A DNA stretch of 64,000 bases from Neobacillus sp. CF12 (GCF_030348765.1 NZ_JAUCEU010000007.1:4499501-4563500); one strand, 5' to 3'. Positions 36,019 through 45,288 are shown, numbered from the stretch's first letter. A program made the numbers and translations. The notes: generated by a model from the letters alone, not told the origin.

Positions 36019-36044
36019 GTGCCTGTCACCAAGATGACAGGCAC
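36019..36044. repeat. GTGCCTGTCA inverted-repeat element
   Basis: GTGCCTGTCA (36019-36028) and TGACAGGCAC (36035-36044) form a 10-bp stem with a 6-nt loop just beyond the 3' end of the regulator gene. It lacks a T-run. It belongs to the same short repeat family as 30729 and 46170. Confidence 0.65.
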
Positions 36045-36059
36045 GACTATTAGGCACCG

Positions 36060-37289
36060 CTATTTTTTGAACTTCTCAAGTTTTAGGTCAAGGTAGAGGG
36101 TTATTTTTTGGTTGGGATCTTTTAGATTGATTTCACCAATTTCTGATATACGTTTGAGTCGGTAGTTTAGTGTGTTGGTGTGTACATTTAAGTGATTTGC
36201 AGCTTCATGGACATTGCTGTCTTTGTTTAAAAAAACTTCTAATGTTTCGACAAGATCGGTGTTATTTTTTCTATCATACTCTTGAAGCCTCTTCAAAGAA
36301 TAGTTTTCGTTCTGGTCTGTACCTGCTTTATCTATCAAAACATCAATATACTTATAGATTCCTAAGCTTTGGTAGCCATGGATTTCTTTTGCTTCTCCTG
36401 GGAATTTTCTTTTAATTGATAGGACGGTACCTGCTTCTTTGTAGGCCTTTTCCACTTTTCCTAATTGACTATAAACACTGCTGTAGCCCTGAATGATTGA
36501 TTCAATTCCAAATCGTTCCTTCATTTTTGCAACAAAAAGCTCACAAAATGCATTTAGTTTATTGACTGGCTGCTCGATACAATCAAGTGAAATAAACAAG
36601 ATTAATTGTTGATGGTCAATCGTGTGCAGCAATATCTTTGGCAGTTGAATCGTTTTTAAGAGGTAGGCTATATGCTTTTCATCGTCTCTTCCTAATTCCT
36701 TTGAAAACTGAAAAACGGCAATACCAAATAGTGTGGGTGGAGAAATTTGCATGGCTTGAAACTTGCGAGTGATTTCTTCAGTGGAAGAAAGATGACTCGT
36801 TAACAGCTGCCAGAAAAATTCTTGATATTGCTCTTCTTTTTTATTTTTACGGTTCTGCAGTTGAATCAGTTTATTTTTTGTTGCGTCCGCCGCTCGCTTT
36901 AAACAGTTCATTTCTTCGTCGCCTAATGTTTTATCGATCTCCAACGCCCAAATGAAGCCGAGCACTTCATCGTTCTTCCAAATCGAAACGGCGACTCGAT
37001 TTCCTAGCCCGATCTCATCCACCGTCTTAACCCTTACAGGCTCAGTGCTGTTTAACAAGGCAGGAATGACCCCTTCCTTCCATAAGGAATTAATCACTTT
37101 TTCCGGTACGCGGCGGCCAATGATCGTGGCAATCCGTGCGGGGTCGGTTCGATCATCATGGGTACTGTAGGCAAGGAGACGATGATTTGCATCTTCTATG
37201 GTTATCGGACAATGTAAGACTTCACTTACCATATCAGCAAATTCTTCTAGACTATCAAAACTTGCGCGAAACGGATCATTATTTATCAA
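36060..37289 (-). CDS. PucR/CdaR-type regulator, probable AdeR-like activator of ald
   Basis: A 409-residue regulator. The N-terminal GAF-like sensing region (about 1-140; CPITIEDANHRLLAYSTHDD) is followed by a central GGDEF-like CdaR domain. The C-terminal PucR helix-turn-helix is at about 345-405 (VHEAANHLNVHTNTLNYRLK). The start is TTG 37289 with AGAGGTGG 5 nt upstream. In B. subtilis the similar AdeR gene is next to ald and activates it; the same adjacency here supports that role. The amino-acid permease gene diverges from it. Confidence 0.85.
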   Translation of the reverse strand: MINNDPFRASFDSLEEFADMVSEVLHCPITIEDANHRLLAYSTHDDRTDPARIATIIGRRVPEKVINSLWKEGVIPALLNSTEPVRVKTVDEIGLGNRVAVSIWKNDEVLGFIWALEIDKTLGDEEMNCLKRAADATKNKLIQLQNRKNKKEEQYQEFFWQLLTSHLSSTEEITRKFQAMQISPPTLFGIAVFQFSKELGRDDEKHIAYLLKTIQLPKILLHTIDHQQLILFISLDCIEQPVNKLNAFCELFVAKMKERFGIESIIQGYSSVYSQLGKVEKAYKEAGTVLSIKRKFPGEAKEIHGYQSLGIYKYIDVLIDKAGTDQNENYSLKRLQEYDRKNNTDLVETLEVFLNKDSNVHEAANHLNVHTNTLNYRLKRISEIGEINLKDPNQKITLYLDLKLEKFKK

Positions 37290-37449
37290 AACTACCACCT
37301 CTATCAATGAGATTGTGCACTATGTAACGTATTTGTCATTTAAAACAATATTCTTTTAATAGATTTGTCTTTATTCCACAATATAAATCGTTCACAGATA
37401 TGTTATATTAATTTCACAAAGTTTTAACTTTTAGCTTCTTAGAAGCCAT

Positions 37450-37463
37450 TGTAAACGCTATCA
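37450..37463. promoter_or_regulatory. catabolite-responsive element
   Basis: TGTAAACGCTATCA matches TGWAANCGNTNWCA at every position. It lies in the 294-bp gap between the regulator and permease genes, 121 bp before the permease start, so CcpA control of amino-acid uptake is likely. Confidence 0.65.
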
Positions 37464-37583
37464 TTTAGAAAAAGAATAGGAGGATATTATTTAAATATAA
37501 ACAGTAGGTTTTATTCGAATAATATTGTATCTTTTTTAGTGAAAAAGGGAAATAGGAGATTTCAACTAAATAGGGGGTAGACG

Positions 37584-38978
37584 ATGCAAAAAAATCAAAA
37601 TCAATTACAAAGAGGTTTAGAAGAAAGACATATTACGCTTATGTCACTGGGAGCAGCCATTGGGGTAGGGTTGTTTCTAGGATCAGCAACTGCAATTAAG
37701 CTTGCGGGACCAGGTATTATTCTGGGTTATGCATTTGCAGGTATGATCATGTTCTTTATTATGAGGGCACTTGGTGAGATGGCAATTCAAAAACCAGTTG
37801 CTGGTTCTTTCAGTCAATATGCCCGCGATTATTTAGGAGCATTGCCTGGTTTCTTAACAGGATGGAACTATTGGTTCTTATGGGTCGTAACTTGTATGGC
37901 GGAGATTACTGCAGCAGGAATCTACATGGAGTATTGGTTCCCAAGTGTACCTCGGTGGATTTGGGCATTGGCAGCCTTGGTCATCATGGCTTCCGTCAAT
38001 TTTCTACATGTTAAAGCATACGGGGAACTTGAATTTTGGTTTGCGTTAATAAAGATTGTCACCATTATCTTCATGATTGTTAGTGGTATTGGGATGATTG
38101 TTTTGGGTATTGGTAATGGCGGGATTGCCACGGGTATCAGCAATCTTTGGGAGAACGGCGGAATTCTTCCCAATGGTATTACCGGAGTTTTAATGTCCTT
38201 ACAAATGGTTATGTTTGCTTTCTTAGGTATTGAGATGATTGGTATTACTGCCGGAGAAGTAAAGAATCCTGAGAAAACACTCTCAAGAGCGATTGATTCT
38301 GTTTTTTGGCGTATTCTTATTTTCTATGTAGGAGCATTGTTTGTCATCATGTCCATTTATCCATGGACTGAAATCGGCGCACAAGGAAGTCCGTTCGTAC
38401 TGACGTTTGATAAGCTTGGAATCCCTGCAGCAGCAGGAATCATTAACTTTGTTGTCTTAACAGCTGCACTTTCTTCCTGCAACGGTGGTATTTTCAGTAC
38501 AGCACGTATGCTATTTAATTTGGCTGAAAATGATGAGGCACCTAAGGGATTAGGGAAATTAAATAAGAATGGTGTTCCTAGTTTAGCAGTGTTGGTAACA
38601 GCGGGTGCTCTCTTAGTCGGTGTTGTTCTTAACTATCTTGTACCAGCAAAGGTTTTTACATGGGTAACAGCGATTTCGACGTTTGGTGCGATATGGACAT
38701 GGTCGATGATTTTATTATCACAAATCAAGTATCGTAAGGGCTTAACGCCAAGTCAATTGAGCGGTTTAAAATATAAAATGCCGTTATTCCCATTCACATC
38801 CTACGTTTCATTAGCATTCTTACTTCTAGTAGTAGGGTTAATGGCAATCTTCCCAGATACAAGAATCGCTTTAATCGTTGGACCTCTATGGCTTGGGATT
38901 TTAACAGCTTTCTATTATGGAAAGGGATATCATAAACGAGGAAAGATAGAGCAGGAAAAAGTAGAACAAGTCGGATAA
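37584..38978 (+). CDS. amino-acid permease, AAT family (probable alanine permease)
   Basis: A 464-residue APC-superfamily symporter with twelve predicted helices. It has the family signature LMSLGAAIGVGLFLGSA in TM1 and AGEVKNPEKTL after TM6. It resembles the D-Ala/Ser/Gly and alanine permeases (AlaP/YtnA group). Location beside ald, alr and an AdeR-like regulator makes L- or D-alanine the likely substrate. The start follows AGGGGG. A cre site lies upstream and a strong terminator follows. Confidence 0.88.
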   Translation: MQKNQNQLQRGLEERHITLMSLGAAIGVGLFLGSATAIKLAGPGIILGYAFAGMIMFFIMRALGEMAIQKPVAGSFSQYARDYLGALPGFLTGWNYWFLWVVTCMAEITAAGIYMEYWFPSVPRWIWALAALVIMASVNFLHVKAYGELEFWFALIKIVTIIFMIVSGIGMIVLGIGNGGIATGISNLWENGGILPNGITGVLMSLQMVMFAFLGIEMIGITAGEVKNPEKTLSRAIDSVFWRILIFYVGALFVIMSIYPWTEIGAQGSPFVLTFDKLGIPAAAGIINFVVLTAALSSCNGGIFSTARMLFNLAENDEAPKGLGKLNKNGVPSLAVLVTAGALLVGVVLNYLVPAKVFTWVTAISTFGAIWTWSMILLSQIKYRKGLTPSQLSGLKYKMPLFPFTSYVSLAFLLLVVGLMAIFPDTRIALIVGPLWLGILTAFYYGKGYHKRGKIEQEKVEQVG

Positions 38979-38982
38979 ATGT

Positions 38983-39028
38983 AAAAGCATATTTTTGGCA
39001 GTAATATGTCAAAGATATGCTTTTTTTT
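38983..39028 (+). terminator. terminator of permease gene
   Basis: AAAAGCATAT (38983-38992) and ATATGCTTTT (39015-39024) followed by more T. Confidence 0.8.
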
Positions 39029-39072
39029 GGTATACTTTTAATAATAGATTTTAATTTTAGGGAGATGGCGTT

Positions 39073-39333
39073 TTGGAAGGTTTCTTTGGTCTAGCTTTAA
39101 ATATTATCCTCACAATTTATTTAGTAATTGATTCCCGAAAGCATGGTAAAAATCCTATCCTTTGGGGAGTTCTTGGTTTCGTATTTGGTGCGATTGCCCT
39201 AGGTATATATTTAATTAAGACAGATCGGAAGTTGGTAGGCTGGATTATTACCATTCTAAGTATTATTGGATATTTACTGATAATCCTGTTAGTTGGCTTG
39301 GCGATATTTTTCACAACCGTAGGATTTTCATGA
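39073..39333 (+). CDS. small membrane protein, unknown function
   Basis: An 86-residue protein with three hydrophobic segments (about 4-18, 28-48 and 55-82) separated by short basic loops (DSRKHGKN, KTDRK). The start is TTG after GGGAGATGG. No family was recognised. It is monocistronic between two terminators. Confidence 0.6.
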   Translation: MEGFFGLALNIILTIYLVIDSRKHGKNPILWGVLGFVFGAIALGIYLIKTDRKLVGWIITILSIIGYLLIILLVGLAIFFTTVGFS

Positions 39334-39343
39334 ATTTCGACAT

Positions 39344-39371
39344 AAAAGGAAGGGGATTTCCCTTCCTTTTT
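39344..39371. terminator. bidirectional terminator
   Basis: AAAAGGAAGGG (39344-39354) and CCCTTCCTTTT (39360-39370) between convergent genes. Confidence 0.85.
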
Positions 39372-39372
39372 C

Positions 39373-40494
39373 TTATCTAGAAGCGACAATCGATTTCCTT
39401 TTATACAACCAAGAGCCAATGATAAAGGAGATTGCTCCCCAAATGACCAATACACCAATTCCAAACCAGAGTGTACTTGAGAACAGACCTGTTTCATAAA
39501 CCATACTATCCCTTAAGCCCTCGGCAAAATAGGTGAGGGGAAGGAGGTTGGATATCGGCTGGAGCCAATCCGGCATCGTTTCAATCGGGAAGAAAACCCC
39601 GCTTAAAAACATCATAAGGAAGCTAACAATGTTGGCCACTCCCATATACGCATTTTGTGAAGTACTGAAGGAAGAAAAGAAGTACCCTAGAGCATTGAAG
39701 GAAAGCGCTCCTATTAAAAAGACAATGATAAGGCTTGGAAAATTGATAAACAGATTTGCCCCAAAGATAAAAACTCCAATTAGCGATAAGAGCAGGATTT
39801 GAATAACGCTGAACAACAGTCTCATCACCATATCACTTAGGCCAAAGATTCCCATTTTTGCAGGCGTCATCCGCAGTCTTTTAATTAATCCTTTACGTCG
39901 CATTTCTACTAAATCCACCATTCCAAACATGCCGCCTTGAGCGATTGATAAAGCGATCATCCCTGTTAATAGGAAGTCTGTATAATTTAATTCATTACTT
40001 CCAGATGTAAGTGATTCAAATTCAATATCAAAGGTAGGCACTGCACCAACAGCTGAAAGGTTTGCTTGTTGAACCATTTTGTCAAGAATGGCAGATAATG
40101 CTTGAGTGGTTACCCCTCGCTCATCTTCCTTGTTTACCACAAGTACGAACGAGGTGTCATTTGCTGATTCAGGCAGGACAATTGCCGCATCCACTTCCTG
40201 GTCCTTCACCCATTGTTCGGCGGTATCTCGACTTACTGGCTCACCTGTTTTCACATCAAGGATGGACAGTTGAGTGATTTGTGTTAACAGCATTTCAGAT
40301 GTCGGATTCGAATTTTCTGAGACAATTGCTATTTCTGATTGAAATTCATCATCTGAACTTCCACTAAAAATAACCATAAAGATAACCATTAAGATGACCG
40401 GGAAAAAGATGCCCCAGAACCATGCTTGCTTTTCACGAAGGGTCAATTTTAATTGTGCAGAGAACATTTTTTTGAACTGGTTAAAATTGTTCAA
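39373..40494 (-). CDS. ABC-2 type transporter permease
   Basis: A 373-residue membrane subunit of an exporter. TM1 is near the N-terminus (FFPVILMVIFMVIFSG), a large extracytoplasmic loop covers about 45-180, and five helices follow, ending at WGAISFIIGSWLYKRK. The start is TTG 40494, one base after the ATPase stop, with GGAGGGA as ribosome site; a longer frame to 40536 overlaps the ATPase gene. It forms a complex with that ATPase. The substrate is unknown (drug, lipid or peptide). Confidence 0.88.
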   Translation of the reverse strand: MNNFNQFKKMFSAQLKLTLREKQAWFWGIFFPVILMVIFMVIFSGSSDDEFQSEIAIVSENSNPTSEMLLTQITQLSILDVKTGEPVSRDTAEQWVKDQEVDAAIVLPESANDTSFVLVVNKEDERGVTTQALSAILDKMVQQANLSAVGAVPTFDIEFESLTSGSNELNYTDFLLTGMIALSIAQGGMFGMVDLVEMRRKGLIKRLRMTPAKMGIFGLSDMVMRLLFSVIQILLLSLIGVFIFGANLFINFPSLIIVFLIGALSFNALGYFFSSFSTSQNAYMGVANIVSFLMMFLSGVFFPIETMPDWLQPISNLLPLTYFAEGLRDSMVYETGLFSSTLWFGIGVLVIWGAISFIIGSWLYKRKSIVASR

Positions 40495-40495
40495 G

Positions 40496-41425
40496 TTAAT
40501 CCCTCCATTCCTTACCGGTAAAAGCAATAAAGACATCTTCGAGACTCATTTCACGAATGGAAACCTGTTCCACCTGAAATTCCTTTTCTTTTGTAAATTT
40601 AAACAAATCTAAAAGTGTATCCTCCGGTTTAATCGTCCAAAGTTTTAATACTGCACCATCACGTTCAGTACGAGCTACAGAGTTAAGATTGTCCGCGAAA
40701 ATAGCACCCTCTTGGGCAGCATTTTCTCCGTCTAGGAAGGATAATCGAACTTCCCTTTCTTTGGTTAGTTTTTCAATGAGGGCGGAAGGGGTATCAATGG
40801 TCACGATGTTTCCTTGGTCCACAATACATACACGATCACTTAATTTTTCTGCTTCTTCCATATAATGTGTAGTTAAAATAGTCGTTTTGCCTAACTTCTT
40901 TAGTTCGAGGATAATATCCCATATATGACGGCGTGCCTGCGGATCAAGACCCGTTGTTGGTTCGTCAAGAAAGATAATATCGGGATCACTGATCATCGCC
41001 AGTCCAATCGCAAGCCGCTGGCGCTGCCCGCCTGATAGTTTTTTGACCTGATTTTTACGATGTTCGGTTAGGTTGATGAGTTCTAGAATTTCTCCTGAAG
41101 GCCTGGCCTTTTCGTAAAACGTGGCAAAAAGATCTAAATTTTCTTCAGGGGTTAGTAAATCAAACATCGCACTTGATTGAGGCTGAACACCGATCTTCAT
41201 CTTAATGGCAACACCATGCTGGCGCCAGTTCATATCTCCAAAATGGATTTCGCCATGGTCAGGTGTAACCAGTCCTTCAATCATCTCAAGTGTAGTTGTT
41301 TTTCCAGCACCATTAGGTCCAATGATGGTGAATACTTCTCCTGCTTCGACAGAGAAGCTAATGTTCTTAACCGCACAGATGGACCCGAATGACTTTTGTA
41401 AATTTTTCACTTCTAAAACCGTCAT
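40496..41425 (-). CDS. ABC exporter ATP-binding protein
   Basis: A 309-residue ATPase with Walker A GPNGAGKTT, signature LSGGQRQRL, Walker B IIFLDEPTTGLD and the switch His in TTHYMEEAEKL. The C-terminal extension (about 220-309) is typical of DrrA/CcmA-like drug or natural-product exporters. It is the first gene of a two-gene operon with the ABC-2 permease. This is not the shared ATPase of the sugar importers, which would be about 365 residues with a regulatory domain. Confidence 0.92.
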   Translation of the reverse strand: MTVLEVKNLQKSFGSICAVKNISFSVEAGEVFTIIGPNGAGKTTTLEMIEGLVTPDHGEIHFGDMNWRQHGVAIKMKIGVQPQSSAMFDLLTPEENLDLFATFYEKARPSGEILELINLTEHRKNQVKKLSGGQRQRLAIGLAMISDPDIIFLDEPTTGLDPQARRHIWDIILELKKLGKTTILTTHYMEEAEKLSDRVCIVDQGNIVTIDTPSALIEKLTKEREVRLSFLDGENAAQEGAIFADNLNSVARTERDGAVLKLWTIKPEDTLLDLFKFTKEKEFQVEQVSIREMSLEDVFIAFTGKEWRD

Positions 41426-41603
41426 ATATTTTCATCCTTTCATTCAAAAGATTGCAACTGGATTATAAATCTCCCTTTTGGTGTATATGTTCAACTTGTT
41501 AAATTCATGCGGACTTTTGCTCTATTTCATTTGCAGTAAGTTACGTACTTCGTTATAGTGAAATAATTTTTCGAAAAAAATGACGAAAAAACGAAATTTA
41601 CTG

Positions 41604-41632
41604 TTGGAAGATAAAAAAAAGTGTGTTACTAT
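41604..41632 (+). promoter_or_regulatory. promoter of the AtuA-like operon
   Basis: TTGGAA (41604-41609), 17-nt spacer, TACTAT (41627-41632). Operator 1 begins 8 bp beyond the -10, over the expected transcription start, so binding there should block transcription. Confidence 0.5.
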
Positions 41633-41639
41633 GAAAATA

Positions 41640-41653
41640 TGAAACCGGTTACA
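41640..41653. promoter_or_regulatory. LacI/CcpA-type operator 1
   Basis: TGAAACCGGTTACA, a full match to TGWAANCGNTNWCA. It is identical to operator 2 including flanks (19 nt shared). Confidence 0.75.
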
Positions 41654-41703
41654 CATATAACAGTGAAATTTATAGCCATTACGGCTATTATTTTTGCACT
41701 ATA

Positions 41704-41717
41704 TGAAACCGGTTACA
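41704..41717. promoter_or_regulatory. LacI/CcpA-type operator 2
   Basis: The same TGAAACCGGTTACA sequence, 64 bp (about six helical turns) downstream of operator 1, which would suit a looping repressor. It lies 72 bp before the first gene. Confidence 0.75.
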
Positions 41718-41788
41718 CATTAATTTCATCTATTAACTCTTATCTAATTTTTCAATGATAAATAACTCAGTAAAAGAGGTCATGCAAT

Positions 41789-43150
41789 ATGAATAAAGAA
41801 ATCCGCATTTTATCGCCTTGTGGAATATTAGGATATGGTTATCCTGCTAGTTCTTTTCTAAGGGGAATGGAAGAGGAAATTCACGGAATTGTTGTTGATG
41901 CAGGTTCTACGGATGCAGGTCCTCACAAACTCGGTGCAGGAGTATCGATTGTCAGCAGACGAGCAACAAAAAAGGATTTAGAAATCATTTTGAAAAACGG
42001 AGTACCAAGAAATATTCCGATTATTATTGGTTCTGCAGGCGGAGCGGGTGCTAGACCACATGTAGAGTGGACGCTGGATATCGTGAACGAAATCTTAGCA
42101 GAAAATGGTCTTCAGGCAAAGATTGCCGTCATTTGGGCTGATTTTACACAGGAAGAAATTATTGAAGCTAATAATCAAGGGAAGATTAAACCATTAAGCG
42201 CCAATATCCCATCGCTTTCCAATGAAATGATCCAAGAGACAGGAAGTATTGTAGCGCAAATGGGGCATGAGCCTATTTTAGAAGCGTTACATAATGACAG
42301 TGATATTATCATCTGCGGAAGAGCCTATGATCCTTCTCCATTCGCAGCAATTGGAATCTATCATGGGATGGATGAGGCTTTATCCTACCATCTAGGGAAA
42401 ATATTAGAATGCGGTGCACTTTGTGCGGTGCCAGGCACCACGAAGGATTGTATATTAGGGACCATTAAAGAGGATTCTTTTACGGTAAAATCATTAAATC
42501 CAGCTAGAAAATGTACACCTATGACAGTAGCGGCACACACTTTCTATGAGAAGGAACACCCCTATCTTTTGCACGGGCCAGGGATTGAGCTTGATCTAAG
42601 CCAGTGTGAATTTACCGAAATTGAAGATGGTGTCGTCCAGGTAACGAAAAGTAAGTTAACCAAACCAGAGCAGATGTTCATTAAGCTTGAAGGTGCTAGA
42701 AGAGTCGCGTATCGGACATTTGTTATTGCCGGTGTAAGGGATCCGATTCTACTCGAAAATATAGAGGAAATCCAACAGGCGGTTAAGGAACAGGTAACAG
42801 AGTACTACCCCGAGATTGATACAGAGGATTACGAGATTCATTTCTATAATTATGGAATGAATGCCGTATTAGGAGAAATGGAAACGGAACCATTCCGAGG
42901 CCATGAAATTGGGGCTTTATTTGAAGTTATTGCGAAAACACAGGAGTTAGCGAATACCATCTGTGCAACCGTTCGATCTACGTTCTTGCACTATGGCTAT
43001 GATAAGCGAAAGTCAACAGCTGGAAATCTCGCTTTTCCATTCGCACCAAGTGATATTGAATTTGGAGCGGTCTATGAATTCTCAATCTATCACTTAATGG
43101 AAATCACTGAAAATCCATTCAGAATCGAATATGTGCAGGGGGAAATGTAA
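41789..43150 (+). CDS. AtuA-like protein (DUF1446 family)
   Basis: A 453-residue protein of the acyclic-terpene-utilisation AtuA/DUF1446 family. Conserved segments are DAGSTDAGPHKLG, IIGSAGGAGA, ICGRAYDPSPFAA and RSTFLHYGYD. The Pseudomonas namesake is needed for citronellol use, but its reaction is undefined and no terpene genes occur here. It is first in a sugar-type operon behind two identical operators and 1 nt ahead of its usual companion, a DUF4387 gene. The pair is probably a two-subunit enzyme. The substrate is unknown. Confidence 0.85.
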   Translation: MNKEIRILSPCGILGYGYPASSFLRGMEEEIHGIVVDAGSTDAGPHKLGAGVSIVSRRATKKDLEIILKNGVPRNIPIIIGSAGGAGARPHVEWTLDIVNEILAENGLQAKIAVIWADFTQEEIIEANNQGKIKPLSANIPSLSNEMIQETGSIVAQMGHEPILEALHNDSDIIICGRAYDPSPFAAIGIYHGMDEALSYHLGKILECGALCAVPGTTKDCILGTIKEDSFTVKSLNPARKCTPMTVAAHTFYEKEHPYLLHGPGIELDLSQCEFTEIEDGVVQVTKSKLTKPEQMFIKLEGARRVAYRTFVIAGVRDPILLENIEEIQQAVKEQVTEYYPEIDTEDYEIHFYNYGMNAVLGEMETEPFRGHEIGALFEVIAKTQELANTICATVRSTFLHYGYDKRKSTAGNLAFPFAPSDIEFGAVYEFSIYHLMEITENPFRIEYVQGEM

Positions 43151-43151
43151 G

Positions 43152-43463
43152 ATGACCTCACTTTTTGAACTAGCGAAGGTATTAAGGAGTAAAAATTCAG
43201 GACCGTTTGAGTTAACATTGGATATTTTGTTTGATTCAAAGGAAAATTACGATCGTGTAAAGTATTCTGGAAAAATTTCTGTTGAAACAATTTGCAAGCT
43301 CTACAATATTACGGAAGATCAAGTTCATCATCTCGTATTCTTTGATCAGGCACTTGGAGTGAAAATTACAATTGCTAGAAAAACCTCTTCAGGTACGGTC
43401 GGAGATCGAGACGTATATGGTGCACAGCAGCATGCTCCATTAATGAAGATCATGATAGAGTAG
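43152..43463 (+). CDS. DUF4387 family protein
   Basis: A 103-residue protein that begins TSLFELAKVLRSKNSGPFE and contains ITIARKTSSGTVGDRDVYGA, features of DUF4387. This family is commonly encoded directly after DUF1446/AtuA-like genes, as here, and is presumably its small subunit. ATG 43152 follows GGGGGAAATG; an upstream in-frame start at 43131 lies inside the previous gene and was not used. There is no signal peptide or membrane segment. Confidence 0.85.
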   Translation: MTSLFELAKVLRSKNSGPFELTLDILFDSKENYDRVKYSGKISVETICKLYNITEDQVHHLVFFDQALGVKITIARKTSSGTVGDRDVYGAQQHAPLMKIMIE

Positions 43464-43475
43464 GTGGTTATGAAT

Positions 43476-44402
43476 ATGGGGAAAATAGCAGTCGTTGGCA
43501 GTATAAATATAGATTATGTGATTGAAGCAGACCGATTACCAGAACTAGGAGAGACCGTGCTAGGCAATCATTTCTTCCTTTCATTAGGTGGGAAAGGCGC
43601 GAATCAGGCTGTTGCCGCTTCCCGCTTAGGAGGAGATGTCGCGTTGTTTGGTTCCATTGGTAATGATGAAAATGGACAAATTATTAAGGGGAAAATGCAG
43701 AAGGAGAGAGTTGACTTATCTCACCTTAATACTATTGAGAATCATCCGAGCGGGGCTGCGTTTATTGAACTTTGTGACAGTGAAAATCGGATTGTAGTCA
43801 TTTCCGGAGCCAATATGCATACCGATGTTTCTTATATAAATAGCGTAACTGCTGAGCTGTTAAAATATGATGTTATTCTTTTTCAATTAGAAACTCCACT
43901 AGAAATGATGGAGCATATTGTTCCGGTATTAGCGGAAAATAGGAAAACAATCATCCTAAATCCTGCACCGGCGCTGAAATTAAAAGAAGAATTGATCAAT
44001 CAGATTACCTATTTGACTCCAAATGAATTTGAATATGGATTGATCTTAGATAGTGAAGATTCGATGGAAACGCTCCTAAAACAGTATCCCAATAAATTAA
44101 TTATTACGCGCGGCACTAAAGGGGTTACCTATTTTGATGATGAGAAACAGATTGACGTTCCTGTGATAAAAGTGGATGCTGTGGACACAACAGGAGCAGG
44201 AGACACATTCTCTGGTGCATTTGCTGTTGGAATCTCTGAAGGTAAAGGTCTTTATGAGAGTATCTACTTTGGAAATGTTGCAGCTGGATTATCGGTTACA
44301 AAAAAAGGAGCCCAAACCGGTATGCCTTACAGGAACGAGGTAGAACAAATATTGAAAGCGGGGCTTAGCCATGAAAGTAAAGGCGAAGATGAAACAAATT
44401 AA
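43476..44402 (+). CDS. PfkB-family (ribokinase-like) sugar kinase
   Basis: A 308-residue ATP-dependent kinase with GGKGANQAVAASRLGG (from residue 38) and DTTGAGDTFSGA with catalytic Asp243. The N-terminal IAVVGSINIDYV closely follows the ribokinase pattern, so ribose or a similar pentose or nucleoside is a fair guess. ATG 43476 was preferred because AGGTGG precedes it by 8 nt. In this operon it would phosphorylate a sugar freed by the ADP-ribosylglycohydrolase-fold enzymes. It overlaps the permease gene by 32 nt if that starts at 44371. Confidence 0.88.
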   Translation: MGKIAVVGSINIDYVIEADRLPELGETVLGNHFFLSLGGKGANQAVAASRLGGDVALFGSIGNDENGQIIKGKMQKERVDLSHLNTIENHPSGAAFIELCDSENRIVVISGANMHTDVSYINSVTAELLKYDVILFQLETPLEMMEHIVPVLAENRKTIILNPAPALKLKEELINQITYLTPNEFEYGLILDSEDSMETLLKQYPNKLIITRGTKGVTYFDDEKQIDVPVIKVDAVDTTGAGDTFSGAFAVGISEGKGLYESIYFGNVAAGLSVTKKGAQTGMPYRNEVEQILKAGLSHESKGEDETN

Positions 44403-45273
44403 AAAAGACTGGATCTTATACGTAATGCTTCTTCCTGCCATTATCTATTTTGTTACCTTTCATGTAGTCCCTCTGATTGGGATGAAGCTTGCCTTCGAGG
44501 ACTATCGAATCATTGGTGATAATGAGTGGGTTGGATGGAAACATTTCGAAGTGCTGTTTAGTTCTCCAGCTTTTTTCGATGTGTTAAAAAATACCGTGAT
44601 TATCAGTTCGATGAAGATGCTGTTTATTTTTCCGATTCCGATTATTCTCTCTTTATTAATCAATGAGGTACGGAACGGAAAATTTAGAGGGTATGTTCAA
44701 TCTGTAGTCTACCTGCCCCACTTCCTATCATGGGTTGTGATTGCAGGGGTGTGGATCAGTTTATTAAATCCAGTCGATGGCGGTGTCAACGTACTGAGGA
44801 ATTTCTTCCAAATGCCATCGCTAGATTTTATGACGAGCAAGGGCCATATCCGCTGGGTGCTGGTATTTTCAGAAATGTGGCGTACCGCTGGCTGGGATTC
44901 GATTCTTTATTTAGCAGCGATTATGAAAATTAGTCCTTCTTTATATGAAGCAGCACGGATGGACGGAGCCTCAAATTTACAGCAAATGAGATACATTACG
45001 TTACCTGCCTTAGCAACAACAGTGGTAACCGTATTTATCTTAAACCTTGGTTTCTTTATGAATGCAGGGTTTGACCAAGTATTTAACTTACTAAATGACT
45101 CCGTCATTAGTGTAATTGATATTTTAGACACGTATGTATACCGAATCGGTATTTTGAATGGACAATATGCCTATGCGACGGCGGCAAGCTTGTTTAAAGG
45201 GGCCATCGGTGTCGTATTAATCCTTGGAACTCATTTTATTTCCAAGCGGTTTACAGGTAAGGGAGTTTGGTAA
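44371..45273 (+). CDS. sugar ABC transporter permease (LplB type)
   Basis: A 300-residue permease with six helices, first at WILYVMLLPAIIYFVTF, and the EAA loop EAARMDGASNLQQMRY followed by LP. An alternative ATG at 44389 (KQIKKDW) is possible; both lie inside the kinase gene, so translation is coupled. It pairs with the product of the next gene. Confidence 0.9.
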   Translation: MKVKAKMKQIKKDWILYVMLLPAIIYFVTFHVVPLIGMKLAFEDYRIIGDNEWVGWKHFEVLFSSPAFFDVLKNTVIISSMKMLFIFPIPIILSLLINEVRNGKFRGYVQSVVYLPHFLSWVVIAGVWISLLNPVDGGVNVLRNFFQMPSLDFMTSKGHIRWVLVFSEMWRTAGWDSILYLAAIMKISPSLYEAARMDGASNLQQMRYITLPALATTVVTVFILNLGFFMNAGFDQVFNLLNDSVISVIDILDTYVYRIGILNGQYAYATAASLFKGAIGVVLILGTHFISKRFTGKGVW

Positions 45274-45288
45274 TGGAGGTGACTTTAC

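Noticed and set aside
40496..41425. Shared ATPase for the sugar importers
   Set aside because: It is exporter-type, 309 residues, lacks the regulatory C-terminal domain of MsmX-like ATPases and is paired with an ABC-2 permease.
41789..43463. Terpene (citronellol/geraniol) degradation
   Set aside because: Only the AtuA-like family name points there; no carboxylase, dehydrogenase or other Atu genes are present and the operon is sugar-related.
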